DNA of 64,000 nt from Leucosporidium creatinivorum (lineage: Eukaryota > Basidiomycota > Microbotryomycetes > Leucosporidiales > Leucosporidiaceae). The DNA lies in contig BCKL01000037.1 in the NCBI GenBank assembly GCA_001600635.1, forward strand, positions 30,185-94,184, read 5' to 3'. Shown here in pieces: positions 1-10,226 of the stretch (the first letter of the stretch is position 1; each line of letters starts with the position of its first letter). A program made the position numbers and the translations under genes. The notes beneath the pieces were generated by a model that saw only the letters and a list, made by a program, of their open reading frames with translations, did no database searches and was not told the DNA's origin.

Positions 1-375
1 ATTGTGGCTCCGACCTCGGAGCCACAGGGTCTCTAGTCACACAGGGGTGGATGTTGCCCTATTCTAGACACCCTACCCTAGAGCTATACAGCCTANAGCA
101 GCAGCTGCGAGCTCGATCAGCTCCCGCTTGAGATGAGCGAACTGCCCCAGATCCTGCTCGGCGCGCTCGCTCCGCCATGAGCATCAACGGTACACCAGTC
201 GGCAGCACCCATGGCTCTTCCTCCTCCTCCTTGCTCTTGCGTAGTACACGGTTGAGCAACCTTCGGGTAGCATGACTGCTCGGCTAGAGTACGCGAGCTT
301 CCTCTCGCCGCTCTCTCGCCTCTTTCCTTCCTACCGCTCACTGCTCGTCTGCCTCGTCTCTTCAGCTCGCCGTCG
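1..375. other. 5' flank of family gene A
   Basis: No gene is supported here. The stretch starts with a perfect 10-bp inverted repeat with a 2-bp spacer at about 4-25. The last ~55 bases before the ATG at 376 are nearly the same as the sequence upstream of gene C on the opposite strand (24026-24095), so the leader was duplicated together with the gene. One base is N at about position 95. Confidence 0.5.
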
Positions 376-3300
376 ATGGATTCGAAAGCCAAGTGGAAAC
401 GCTCCTTTGACCCTGTAGGACAACCTCCGCCTGCTCAGCCAACTTCCTACTCGCCTACAGCTTCAACCGCAGCGTCAGCGTCCGCCGTGCACCGGCCTCT
501 AGCTCTCCCGCAACAACAACAAGCTCGCTCAGCTTCACCAGCGCCGAGTGTAGCAGGACAGCATGCGCCGAGGCCTCGTGCTTGGCCAGTAGATCCTTCG
601 CCTGGAGTACAGCCCCGAGCGGCGAGTCGCGAGGCCAGCGCGGAGCTTGAGACGAGGGGTGGAGCAGATGCGACGAGCGAGGTGAGCGATGCAGGTGGAG
701 CGAGTGACGGACGCCAGCATCTAACGACTCTGTACCGCATCAGATGCCCGAGATGGACGTGGACCGCTGGCTCGAGGAAGCTTGTCGAGGGCCCGCCGGC
801 GTGAGGAGCAAGAGTGTCGTGTCGAGCTCGAGTACAGCTGCTGCAGAGGATATCAAGTCTTCTATCGACCTACAGGGAGCCGAGGCAAGTACTGGTCCTC
901 CAAGCTCAGCTAGACAGCAGCTCATCTTGCCCTGGACAGGCCGACCGAGCTGGTGGGGCGTTCAAATCGCGCCTTCCTCCTCATTGAACCCAGTCGGTGA
1001 GTCGACGCTCAGCTCTCCAGCTTGTAATAAGCTCACATTGGCTATGACGAAGCAGGTGAAGCCCAGCAAGACCTCTGCGCCCACTTTCAAGCCTCGACTT
1101 CCTCCTGCTGTTTCGCCATCGTCGGTCGCCGTGAGTTTGTTGCATGCTGTCATTTCTCTGAGCACATGCTGAGATTTCGCGTCGCTACGCAGACCTCTAT
1201 CCCTCCACCGGTGACAGCTATTCAGCCGCCGCCCCCAGCTTCGGCGCCCGTCATCGCCGAGCCGTCTCGGGCTGAGCTTCCTGCATGCCCTCGTCCCTCA
1301 AAACCAGTCGAGGTGCGCACTGCGCTTCAGAGTGCCTCCGGGGAGACGCTGACCTCTGTTTGGCATCTAGCTGCTTCCCAAGCCACCTCCCGCTCCATTG
1401 CCGGCGACGCTCCCTCAGTGCCCACTTCTACCTCGTCCGCCTGGAGTACGTCGCTCTCCACGCTTCGCATGAGCTCTTCTGACACCGGATTTTTGTCACA
1501 AAGCTGCCGGAGAAGCCCGTCTACGCCCCTCCAACGCCGCACCGTTCGCTCGGCGATCACTTGGGTCGCCCCGAGCCTGCGACGGCTCCTCACCCCGCTC
1601 CTCCTGCGCCATCGAGCACCTTCAACCAGGCAGCCAAGCTATCCCGGCTTTCAGCTATCCCACCCACCATCACGACCTCCGCCCCATCGCAAGTGCCGCC
1701 TACTCAAAGCTCAAGCGACATCCAGCCTCAGCCTGGAGCCCCGCCATCGCCATCTCTTCCTTCCCAAGTCGCTTCCTCACGCCCATTGGAGGGCAAGCAG
1801 GATCCACCACCTTCCAACTCGACACCGCCTCCGCTGTCGAAAACGGTGAGCTGACACTCTCCAAGCGCTTTGGATCTCGGCGCTGATCCTTTCCTCTGCA
1901 GGACCAAGCACTCGCTCTTCTCCCGCAACCCGGCGACGACTTCACCTCTCCCGAGCAGTTCTACGCCGCCTGCCTCAAGTCCACCATCAACGCCTTCGGA
2001 GTGCCGACATGGAAGAGCGACGACTCGACTGCGACCCTCCGCGCCGAGTGCTCGCTGAGGAAGAGCAGGATTGTCGCTTCTCCATCGCTGCAGTGCGCTC
2101 GGAGGGGAGATGGGTAGTGAGCAAGGAGAAGAGCAGACTCGAGCATAGTCATGTATGGGGCGAGCAGAAGATTGAAAGCGAGGTTGAGGATTCAGACGGT
2201 GAGCGAGCAGATTGTGGAGTCGGACAGAGACGGTTAACTGACACTCTGACGACTTTCAGACGACCTACCTCTCGTTCAACGACCTCCTCCAAAGCCTCAG
2301 CCACCTCGCAAAGCCCCTCCCAACTCGCTCTCCGTTGCGCCGAGCAAGACGACCTCCACCTCCTCCGCTCCACCCAAACCTTCGCTTCGCATCTTCCAGC
2401 CGGTCAACACGAGCAAGCCAGCTCCTCCGATGGTCAAGGTCGGCGATAGTTTCGACTCTCGCCTCGCCATCCACACCGTCGCTTCGAAGGCCGCCTACGC
2501 TCGAGGATTCGGCATCGTCGTCTCGGGTAGCCTGCACGGTCGCAACCTCCTCACCTTCTCCTGCCGTCGCGAAACGAGCAACAGTGGTCTCTCGGTGAAA
2601 GATCGCTGCCGCTTCAAGCTCCAGGTCGAGGTCAGCAAGATGAAGGACGGCTTGGAGGAGTGGAAGGTCGTCCACCTCGACGAGCCCCACAATCACGTGC
2701 CATCGACAAAGGACGACCTCGGCGAGTGGAAGGCGCCACACGGAGAGGAGCAAGTTCGTCGCTACTCTGGGCAGAGCTCAACGGTCGACTCGGACAGCAG
2801 CGATGGAGACGAAAGCTCGGACGACAGCTCCGGTTCGGTCGACGGCGAGAGCTCGGACGAGGGCGTTGTCGAGTTGAAGAGAGACGATTGTGGCGGAGAT
2901 GAAGGTGAGTAGTCAGCTCGTCGCCGACCTCATAAGCTGATTTTCTCGCCCCTCAGCCGACTCGACCAAGCCGAACATCAAGCGCAAGAGAAGCTCGAAC
3001 GCTTCTCCTTCGCCGAAACGCAGCTCCAGCTCGCCAGAAGATCTCCGCCTCCGCGTTCTCCACCCTCTCAGCTCGTCGCAGCCCGCTCCCTCGCTCCCTC
3101 GTGTCGGCAACGTCTTCTCCTCCCGCCTCGCTCTCCATACCGCCGCCTACAAGGCCGGCTACGCTCGGGGGTTCAACGTCGTCGTCTTCCAGTCGCTGCA
3201 AGAAAACGGTCGGATGCAATTTGCGTGCACCAAAAGCGCCAAGGCCGGAGGGATGCCGAGTCACGAGTACTGCCCTTTCAGGATTCGCACGAAGGCGACG

Positions 3301-4010
3301 CTCGACAAGAAGGGCGGAGAGCGATGGGAGGTGGAGGCGACTCAGTTGCAGCATAATCATGGAGCCGGAACGAGGGAGGAGATGAGGAGCTGGAGAGGGC
3401 CGCGAAAGGCGAGCACGAGGACTTTGAGGGCGACGAAGCGAGGAAGTAAAGGTAGGGCGGAGGGATCCGGCGACGACGAGGAGACAGAAGAGGAGAGCGT
3501 GGAGGAGAATGATCCCACTCGCCCCAACGTCAAGCCGGAGCGTTTCAATTCGATCTCGTCGGCCCCACCTCGCAAGAAGCAACGAGGCGCCTCCTCCCTT
3601 CCCTCTCCTCGACTCTCCCGCACCCCTCCAGCCACCTCTCGTCCCGCTCACTCCACGAGCCAGCCCAACCCCGCCTTCCTCCCCTCCCTTACCTCCTTCC
3701 TTACCGCCCTCTCTCCCTCACTCGGCCAATTCGCTCCCATCCTCCTGGCTGTCGGCGTCGACTCGGTCGAAGCGATCGTCGAGTTGGCTCTTCTTGAGGA
3801 GGCCGAGCTCGAGGCGTTCATCAAGATGGATCGGAGGGGCGGCTCGGAGGGGGAGGGAGCTCGCAGCTTGATGGAGCTGCCGCCGTTGGAGCGGGCCAAG
3901 TTGAAGAGTAGCTTGAAGAAGGCGAGGGCGGCGACTGGATCGACGCAAGCGCCGCAGTTTGTTCAGTGATGTAGTCAGCTATACCTCGATGCAAGACCTG
4001 CTCGAAACGT
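320..4010 (+). repeat. Left arm of inverted gene duplication A/C
   Basis: This arm matches 20830-24095 in opposite orientation. Identity is high in the 5' leader, the first exons and the 3' end including about 60 bases past the stop, and much lower over the zinc domains. The copies enclose KHA1, MAGOH, gene B, the MYND gene, the DUF3429 gene and PET100. Boundaries were judged by eye. Confidence 0.75.
376..3969 (+). CDS. Family member A: three FAR1-like zinc domains plus SAM-like C-terminus
   Basis: Multi-exon gene of a locally expanded family; a DNA-binding role is inferred from the domain type. The N-terminus (begins MDSKAKWKRSFDPVG) is Pro/Ser/Gln-rich and disordered. Three FAR1/WRKY-GCM1-type domains follow, at about 1905-2180, 2430-2700 and 3090-3390, each with a leading GDxF/GNVF helix, paired cysteines, a W-V strand and a closing HxH (LEHSH, EPHNH, LQHNH). 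Between them are acidic Ser/Asp-rich linkers. The C-terminus (about 3660-3930) has the family FLPSLTSFLTALSPSL helix and ends in a basic ELPPLERAKLKSSLKKARAA segment. Compared with gene C, domain 1 carries a one-base deletion near 2060 after ECSLRK, so the copy is either a pseudogene or contains a sequencing error. It has one zinc domain more than C. Exon joins in 800-1860 are tentative. Confidence 0.62.
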
Positions 4011-4409
4011 GCGATTGTCCCTTTGCACCTGAACTCCATGAGAGCTGAGCTCCCCGGGCGCGACAATTTGCCGAGCATCCCGAGCCAGGTCTCAAGTCTA
4101 CTCTCTCTCCGCGAGTCTCCAGGAGATCTTCAAGCTCTCGTAGCGGGCTTACTGAAAGACTGATGGCATTACGAGGCTTGCAGCGTTCGGCGACTAATGC
4201 GCACGACGGGCTAAGCTCGACCGAGGTACTGATGAAGGTCGTCGATGATAGAGAAGGTCGTGAAGGTCGTTAAGAGTGGGAAAAAAATCGATAGAAAACG
4301 TAGAGAGTATAACAAAGCAGCTGCGAAAGAGAGAGGTCAGCTCGGTGCTCCTCCTTCGACGAGAGAACACGACTCACCGAGACCCAAAACCGATGAGAGC
4401 ATCCCTCGC
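3970..4409. other. Convergent intergenic, A and KHA1
   Basis: This region lies between two 3' ends facing each other. The first ~45 bases match the sequence downstream of gene C. The rest shows no coding exon or RNA gene that I can recognise. There is an A-rich patch around 4270-4330. Confidence 0.5.
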
Positions 4410-7400
4410 TCAGACATCCTTGCTCTTGCCAGCTGCGCCGAGGCCAGCCTGCACGACGAGCAAGTTCGCTCCCACTCCGCTAACGCAGTAGGCCGTTCCG
4501 AGATCTCCCAAGCTCCTCCTGACCTCGCTCGAGGCGCAGAGGCTCTGCTGCACGACCTCCAAATTGGCCTTGAGGTACGAGGCGAGCTCAGTGGTGTGGG
4601 AAGGAGCGTCACGGCGCGAACGACCGGTGAGGATGGTGAGAGGGATGGGGAGGGAAGAGGAGAGGGCACGGGCGCGAGCGACGCTGAGGTGAAGGGGAAG
4701 AGCGGTTTGGGCGAGAGGCGCGAACTTGATGCGAGGCGGGAGGGGAGTGAGGTGACGGGTGAGAGCGAGCGAGTCCGCCGTGTCCGATTCCATATCGTGG
4801 TGGATGGTGGGGTAGACTGTGGGAAGCAAGAGGGTGAGCGAGCGCTCGACAGCTCGATGCGAAGGCGACTCACCGGTATCCGTAGCTCCACCTCCCTGGA
4901 CAGTCAACTGCGAGAACAAAACGGGCGCGCTCGGCTCCTCGCTGGACGCCCTTCCATCCCTCGTGTTGGCCTTGGTCGACAATCCTTGCTCCTCATCGCG
5001 GTCGTCCTGGGTAGGCTCGGCAGCACGCTCGACGCGGACGATGGTAGCCTCGAGCGAAGGGTTGCGAGCGATGAGCTGGACCAGAAGGGCGAGGCAGGCG
5101 CGGTCGTCCGAGCCACCGTGGAAGGCGAAGAAGATGTGGGCTGTGCGATGAGAGGGAGGAGTGAATATCCGAGGGGAGGAACAAAGGATGGCGTCACGTA
5201 CAGCGACCAGTGAGGAGCGAATTGCTGGAGGACTCGACGCCTCGGTCGACGAAGAGCGCGACATCGCAGGCGGCTGAAGACAAAGGGAAGTCAGCTACAG
5301 CGCCCCCGACGACCTTGGCTCCAAATCGACTCACCCTCAGCGAAGACCCTCCTGACGAAGCTGGCGTAGAGCGGGCTGCCTCTCTCATTGGCTGCACTCT
5401 TTCCTCCGCCGAACAAGCTAGCGAACGGATTCTGCACCTGCGCCAAAAGTCCACCAGCTTCCTCCTCCGGCTTTCCGAGCGAAGCAGCCTCCTTCAGCGC
5501 CCAAGGCAAGACGAGGACCTGGCTTCTCTGCTCCTCGGCGTGCTGAGCGACGATGGAGGCGTAGGTGTCGCCGGGGGTGATGGAGAGAGCCGAGGTGGTG
5601 GGAATGGCGAGGGTCGAGTGGGTGAAGGTGCGGAAGATGGTGGAGAGGGTGTCGGAGGCGAGGAGCGAGGCCGTCGAGGTGGAAGCGCGCATGAGAGCCG
5701 AGGTACGATCCGTGAGCTCGATGAGGCGAAGGGCCGAGATGGAGAGTGGCGAGGAGGAGATGACCTCGACTGCCTTGCCCTTGACATCCTCCTTCTCGTT
5801 GACGGTATCGGTTGAGGGAGGAGCCGAGTACTGAGGCGGCGCCTGGAGAAGCTTGCAGAAGGCAAAGCTGGCGGGGAGGTGGTCGAACTGCTCGAGCACG
5901 ACGGTGAAGCGCGAGCGAAGGTCGGGAGAAGTGGCGGTGGCGTCCTTGTCGTCGTCAGATCCCTTGCCGCTCGAGATGGAAGCGGCGTGCTTCTCGCGAT
6001 GGCGGCGCTCGGACTCGAGACGGAAGGCCTTCGGGTAGAAGGCGAGGGCGAGGGGCGTCGTGGCGAAGGTGGTGACGCTGTGGGAAGGAGGCAAGCAGAA
6101 GGGGGTCAGACCCCTTCGAGGACGAGTTGGAAACGGAAAACAACTCACAGGGCCATGGTAACGAACATCGCGAAGACCTCGGGGTTGAGGATACCAGCGT
6201 TGAGTCCAATGTTGAGCACGATGAGCTCGACGAGTCCCTTGCAAGCTGTAGGCGGTGATAGGGTCAGCGGGCTCCCACCCATCGCCGAGCTGAGCCAACT
6301 CACCCATGAGACTGCCAACGGCGCCGCTCTCCCTCCAGTCCATGCCGTTGAGCTTGGCGACGAGACCGCAGGACAGGAACTTGGAGAAGAAGGCGACGAC
6401 GATCACGCAGACGACATAGCCCCAGATTGAGCCGTTGGCGAGCAGGCCGAGGTCAGTCTTGAGTCCCGAGAGGGCGAAGTACTGTGTGTTTGGTCGGGGG
6501 CATTGTCAGCGAGAGGTCCTCGAGAGCGTAGCAAGGGCATGCGACGCACCAGAGGAAGGAGCAAAACGGAGACAAGATCCTCAATCTTCTCGGTGAGGGC
6601 GTGGCGGATCTTCTGCGGCACAATGAGGCCGACGAGGAACGATCCAAAGATGGCATGAATGCCGATCCTATCGGTGACCCACGCGCTAGCGAGCATGGTG
6701 AAGACGACGATGCAAGTCATCGTCTCGGTGGGGCCCTTCTCGCCGTAGGATCCAGTCTTGCGACCGAGCCATTGGAGGGCAGGGCGGCCAATGAGGAAGA
6801 GGGCGAGGATCCAGCCGATGGAGGTGAGGATCACGTAGAGGACGATGAGGCCCGAGGCGGCGTTGACGAGGGCGATGGCGAGGGCGAGGAGGACCCAGCC
6901 GCTGGTGGAGAGGGAGGGTCAGCTCGAGCGGCGAAATCTGCGAGGAAATGGCAGCATACACGACGTCGTTTCCGACTCCAGCGGCGAGGACGATGACTCC
7001 GACATGGTTCTGCAGCATCTCGAGCTCGGTGAGGATACGAGCGAGGACGGGGAAGGCGGTGATGGCGCTGTGTAGTCGGGACGAGGTCAGCAGCGCTTCT
7101 CTGGAGCTGAACATACTCTCAACTCACTTGGCGACTCCAATGAACAGCAAAAACGTCCCAAACTTGACTCCATCGCCGACGAAATTGTCGTAAATGGGCT
7201 TGGAGACGGCCGCGCCGAGGGCAAAAGGAATGACCATGCCAATCAAGCTGATGCTGATACTGGCCCGGGCGTTACGACGGAAGACGGTAAAGTCCGTCTC
7301 CATGCCGACGAGGAAGAGGAAGAAGCAAAGGCCGATGTTGGCGACGAGGCTGAGGTAGGGGATCGACGGGGTGGGGAAGATGCGGTGGGTGAAGTTGGGG

Positions 7401-9810
7401 ATGCGGCCTGTAGTAGCGGATAAAGTGGGAAAGGGATGAGAGGAGAGAGCATTAGATCGGCCTCCGCAACTGCAATCGGCTGTGGCCTTCACAGAATCGC
7501 CAGCTGTCGACTCGATGCAGTGAACGAAAAGCAGACGATGCGGAGCTACTTTACGTACTGAGCAAACTACCGTGCAGGTAGCAGATCACACTGTACGAAG
7601 CGCGTCCGAGCTACTCCTCCGCAAGCGCCGTCGGCGACCAAATCGAAGCGTCTCCATCAGGACGACGGCTTGTTCGACCCCTAGAACGCGCCGAGCGATC
7701 CGCCAGGAAGGGCCAAATTCAAGCACCGTCAGCGCCAAGTACTCTTTCCGTTGAGGAGAGACCGCCTCAGCGCGAAGGCGTCGAGTGTGCTCCAGCCTTG
7801 CTCTTGCCCAGCTCGGCGAGCATCCTCTTAGCCGCTCCGAAAGCGGGAGAGCTGGTCCTCACGCAGCTACACACGACGAGCAATCGCACTGCATGTACGA
7901 CCGCTCGAACGCGAAGCGAGACGTTCGGCTCTTCGTGCAAAGGGCGCTCACCACCGGCCAAGGGAGCCGAGCCGAATGAGCATGCTATGCTGGCCGAGGA
8001 GCAGATTCTTCTCGTTACGCGTCAAGCCACCTTCTCCACAGAGGAGAGGGCTCAGTGCGAAGTTAAAGAAATGCTCCCTGCTCCCTCGCCTGTCCAATCA
8101 CGCGGCCAGATTGACGCTAGGACAAGAAAGCTCGCTGCCGAGGTCGCGGATCCAGCTCGTGCCGCTACGCCCCGAGCCATCTCCTGAAGCAGGAGCTCAC
8201 TGGAAGGCGATGTGGCGCGAGCGCGGTCCCGTGTCCTTCCCCAGCTCGGCTGGCAAACTCGCCGACCTAAGCGAGCAGCGCCGTACCCAGCCCTGGAACC
8301 GAGTTGACGCACGATCACGCACAGAGTAGCCTCCTCTCAACAAGAGAACACTCGATGCGAGATCAACAGAACGTCGGCTCGGACTGCTCGTGCTCCAACG
8401 CTCCGCCGTCTCGGCAGTCCAGCCGAGACAAGGCCAGCCACGGCATCAAGAAGACAACCTTGGGGCCCTTATCGCACAGAACAGCCTCACTCGAAAGAGG
8501 CTACCCATGTGCGAAGGGACTCGAGTCGGCTCCTCCTGCCTGTGCCAGCGGCGCCGAGCGAGAGCCGCTTCCCCTCCAAGCGAAAGCAGCAGGGAGCACG
8601 CTTAACCAACGTGCTCAGCTATCCCCCAGCACAAGGGATCGCCTCAGCACGAGGGCCGGTCGTCGCTACTCCTACGCAACGTCCGAGCCGTGCAAGCCTC
8701 AGAGTGCGAGGTCAACTGCTCAACGCCGAGATGGACAGTCGTCGACCTACGCAGCAGCCAAGTGACCTCTCTGCATAGAGGAATCACAGAACCGCAAGAG
8801 TCTTCGCCGCCACGCGTCCAGGTCTCCTTTCCTGCCCGCCCTTGCCCTCTCCTCCTCCTGCGAAGCCCTCTCTCCCTCCCTCGCTCCCTTGCTCTCTCTC
8901 TCTCCCAGCCCACGAATAGCACCGCCGCAAGCGTCGCACTCACCCATCACACTCGGTCCCACCAACAAGCCCGCCACCACCTCGGCAATGACCTTGGGCT
9001 GCCTCAATTTGCCCAAGAAGTAGGCCAACAAGCGGGAGAGGGAGACGATGAGGGTGGCTTGGAGGATGAAGAGGATGAGGGGGCTGTTGCGAGGCGAGGG
9101 CGAGCGGAGGAGGGAGTCGGAGGGAGATGGTGAAGGAAGGGAGAAGAGAGGAGAAACAGGAGGAAGGAAGAGGTCAGCGAAAGGGCTCGGCGAAAGGGAG
9201 GTAGAGCTGCTCGGTCTTCTTTATCAACGCGCGAGCGAACAGCTCAACATCACATCCTATCTTTTCGAACACATTGCACCGCTCCAACGAACACCACTGC
9301 TCCGCAAAACATGCCCCCCGGCCCTTCCCAAGAGCTCCAAGCTGAGCTGGGCTGGCTCAAGATGCGCGTGCGCTGCGGTGAGGCCGAGTTTACCTGAATA
9401 CCGAGATACAGGGCCCGAGGGCTAGCAGCGGTGGTTCCACCACTCTAGACTACATCCACGCCCGTTCCCCTCGTCTCAGTCCCCCGTTCGTCGCCCAAGC
9501 CTGAGCCTGAGCGCGAGCGAGCGCGCAAGATCGACGGCCCCAGCTCCTGCAGTACAAACTCACTTGCTCGCATCGAAAGCAGTAGGGTTCGGCCTTGACG
9601 GATCAAAGATACTCGCCGCCGCTGCTTTGGTACTAGTAGGAGCAGCGGGCAGGGTCGTGAGGAGGGTCGCTCCCGCTTGGGCGACGATGGCTATGACCAG
9701 AGGGTTAGCTGCTGTAAAAGAGCAGAGCAGAGCAGGGCGGAGAGGTACGTACTAGCAGTGACTTTAGCTACAGATTTGACTGTAGCCGTAGCTGCTGAAG
9801 TGGAAGCCAT
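4410..9810 (-). CDS. KHA1: Kha1-type K+/H+ (cation/proton) antiporter
   Basis: Monovalent cation/proton antiporter of the CPA2 family, in yeast a Golgi/endosomal pH and K+ regulator. The start is the ATG at 9808-9810. Exon 2 ends ...NPTAFDASN at 9564 and exon 3 (9083-8944) carries [12 protein letters not shown] and [21 protein letters not shown]. The exon from 7407 has [12 protein letters not shown] and [20 protein letters not shown]; later exons have [57 protein letters not shown] and [18 protein letters not shown]. These are the diagnostic Kha1 membrane-core motifs in order. A long hydrophilic C-terminal half (about 6080-4410) has stress-protein-like segments as in the yeast protein and ends in TGA. 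Two introns are unusually long: 9084-9563 (480 bp) and 7408-8943 (1536 bp). All splice phases I checked join in frame. It diverges from MAGOH across a 416-bp intergenic region. Confidence 0.93.
7408..8943 (-). other. 1.5-kb intron of KHA1
   Basis: The intron begins GTGAGTGCGACG directly after the VMG codons and ends CTACTACAG before GRIPNF; both neighbouring exons join in frame. It is about twenty times longer than typical introns here. Open frames on both strands inside it show no recognisable domain, and I see no transposase, tRNA or clear terminal repeats. Confidence 0.75.
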
Positions 9811-10226
9811 AGCGACGAGCGAGCGGGGGCTCCGCTTCGAGTTGGCTGAGATGTAGGAGTGTAGAGGCTGTAGGACGGTAGAGCTGTAAAGACTGGATAC
9901 TTCCCCTGTAACGCTGAGCCGAGCTGAAAACGACGAGTGAATGGTGGGAGAGAAAGAGAGGGAGAGCGACGAGAGCCCAGCCAAAGGGTCCAGGCCCGGG
10001 GGAATTAAAGGGGCATTAGAAATCTAATTGATCAATAGAAAGTCAAGCGATTCCTTACTCTAAATTGTCTGGCCTCTCTCGTCTCTCGCTCTCTCTCTCC
10101 CTCTCCTCGTTCTCGCTTCTATCGTCCTACAGCTTTCGTCTCTCTCTAGCTCTCTCCAAGCAGTTACCGTCCTACAGCTTCCAAGCCTCTACTCGCCTAC
10201 AGCCTCAACAGCTCGCTCAGCTCGAA
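9811..10226. promoter_or_regulatory. Divergent promoter region, KHA1 and MAGOH
   Basis: The 416-bp spacer between two start codons contains repeated CTGTAG/CTACAG words on both sides (about 9849-9900 reading towards KHA1, 10125-10200 reading towards MAGOH). It also has an A/T-rich island at 10005-10070 and a pyrimidine-rich CT stretch at 10075-10150 before the MAGOH start. No TATA box is evident. A shared bidirectional promoter is inferred from geometry. Confidence 0.5.

Noticed and set aside
4245-6430. Large plus-strand open frames opposite KHA1
   Set aside because: They are antisense shadows of well-supported KHA1 exons, with no domain of their own.
7767-8778. Nested gene inside the KHA1 long intron
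   Set aside because: Open frames of 60-150 codons occur on both strands but none has a recognisable domain, and they look like random frames.
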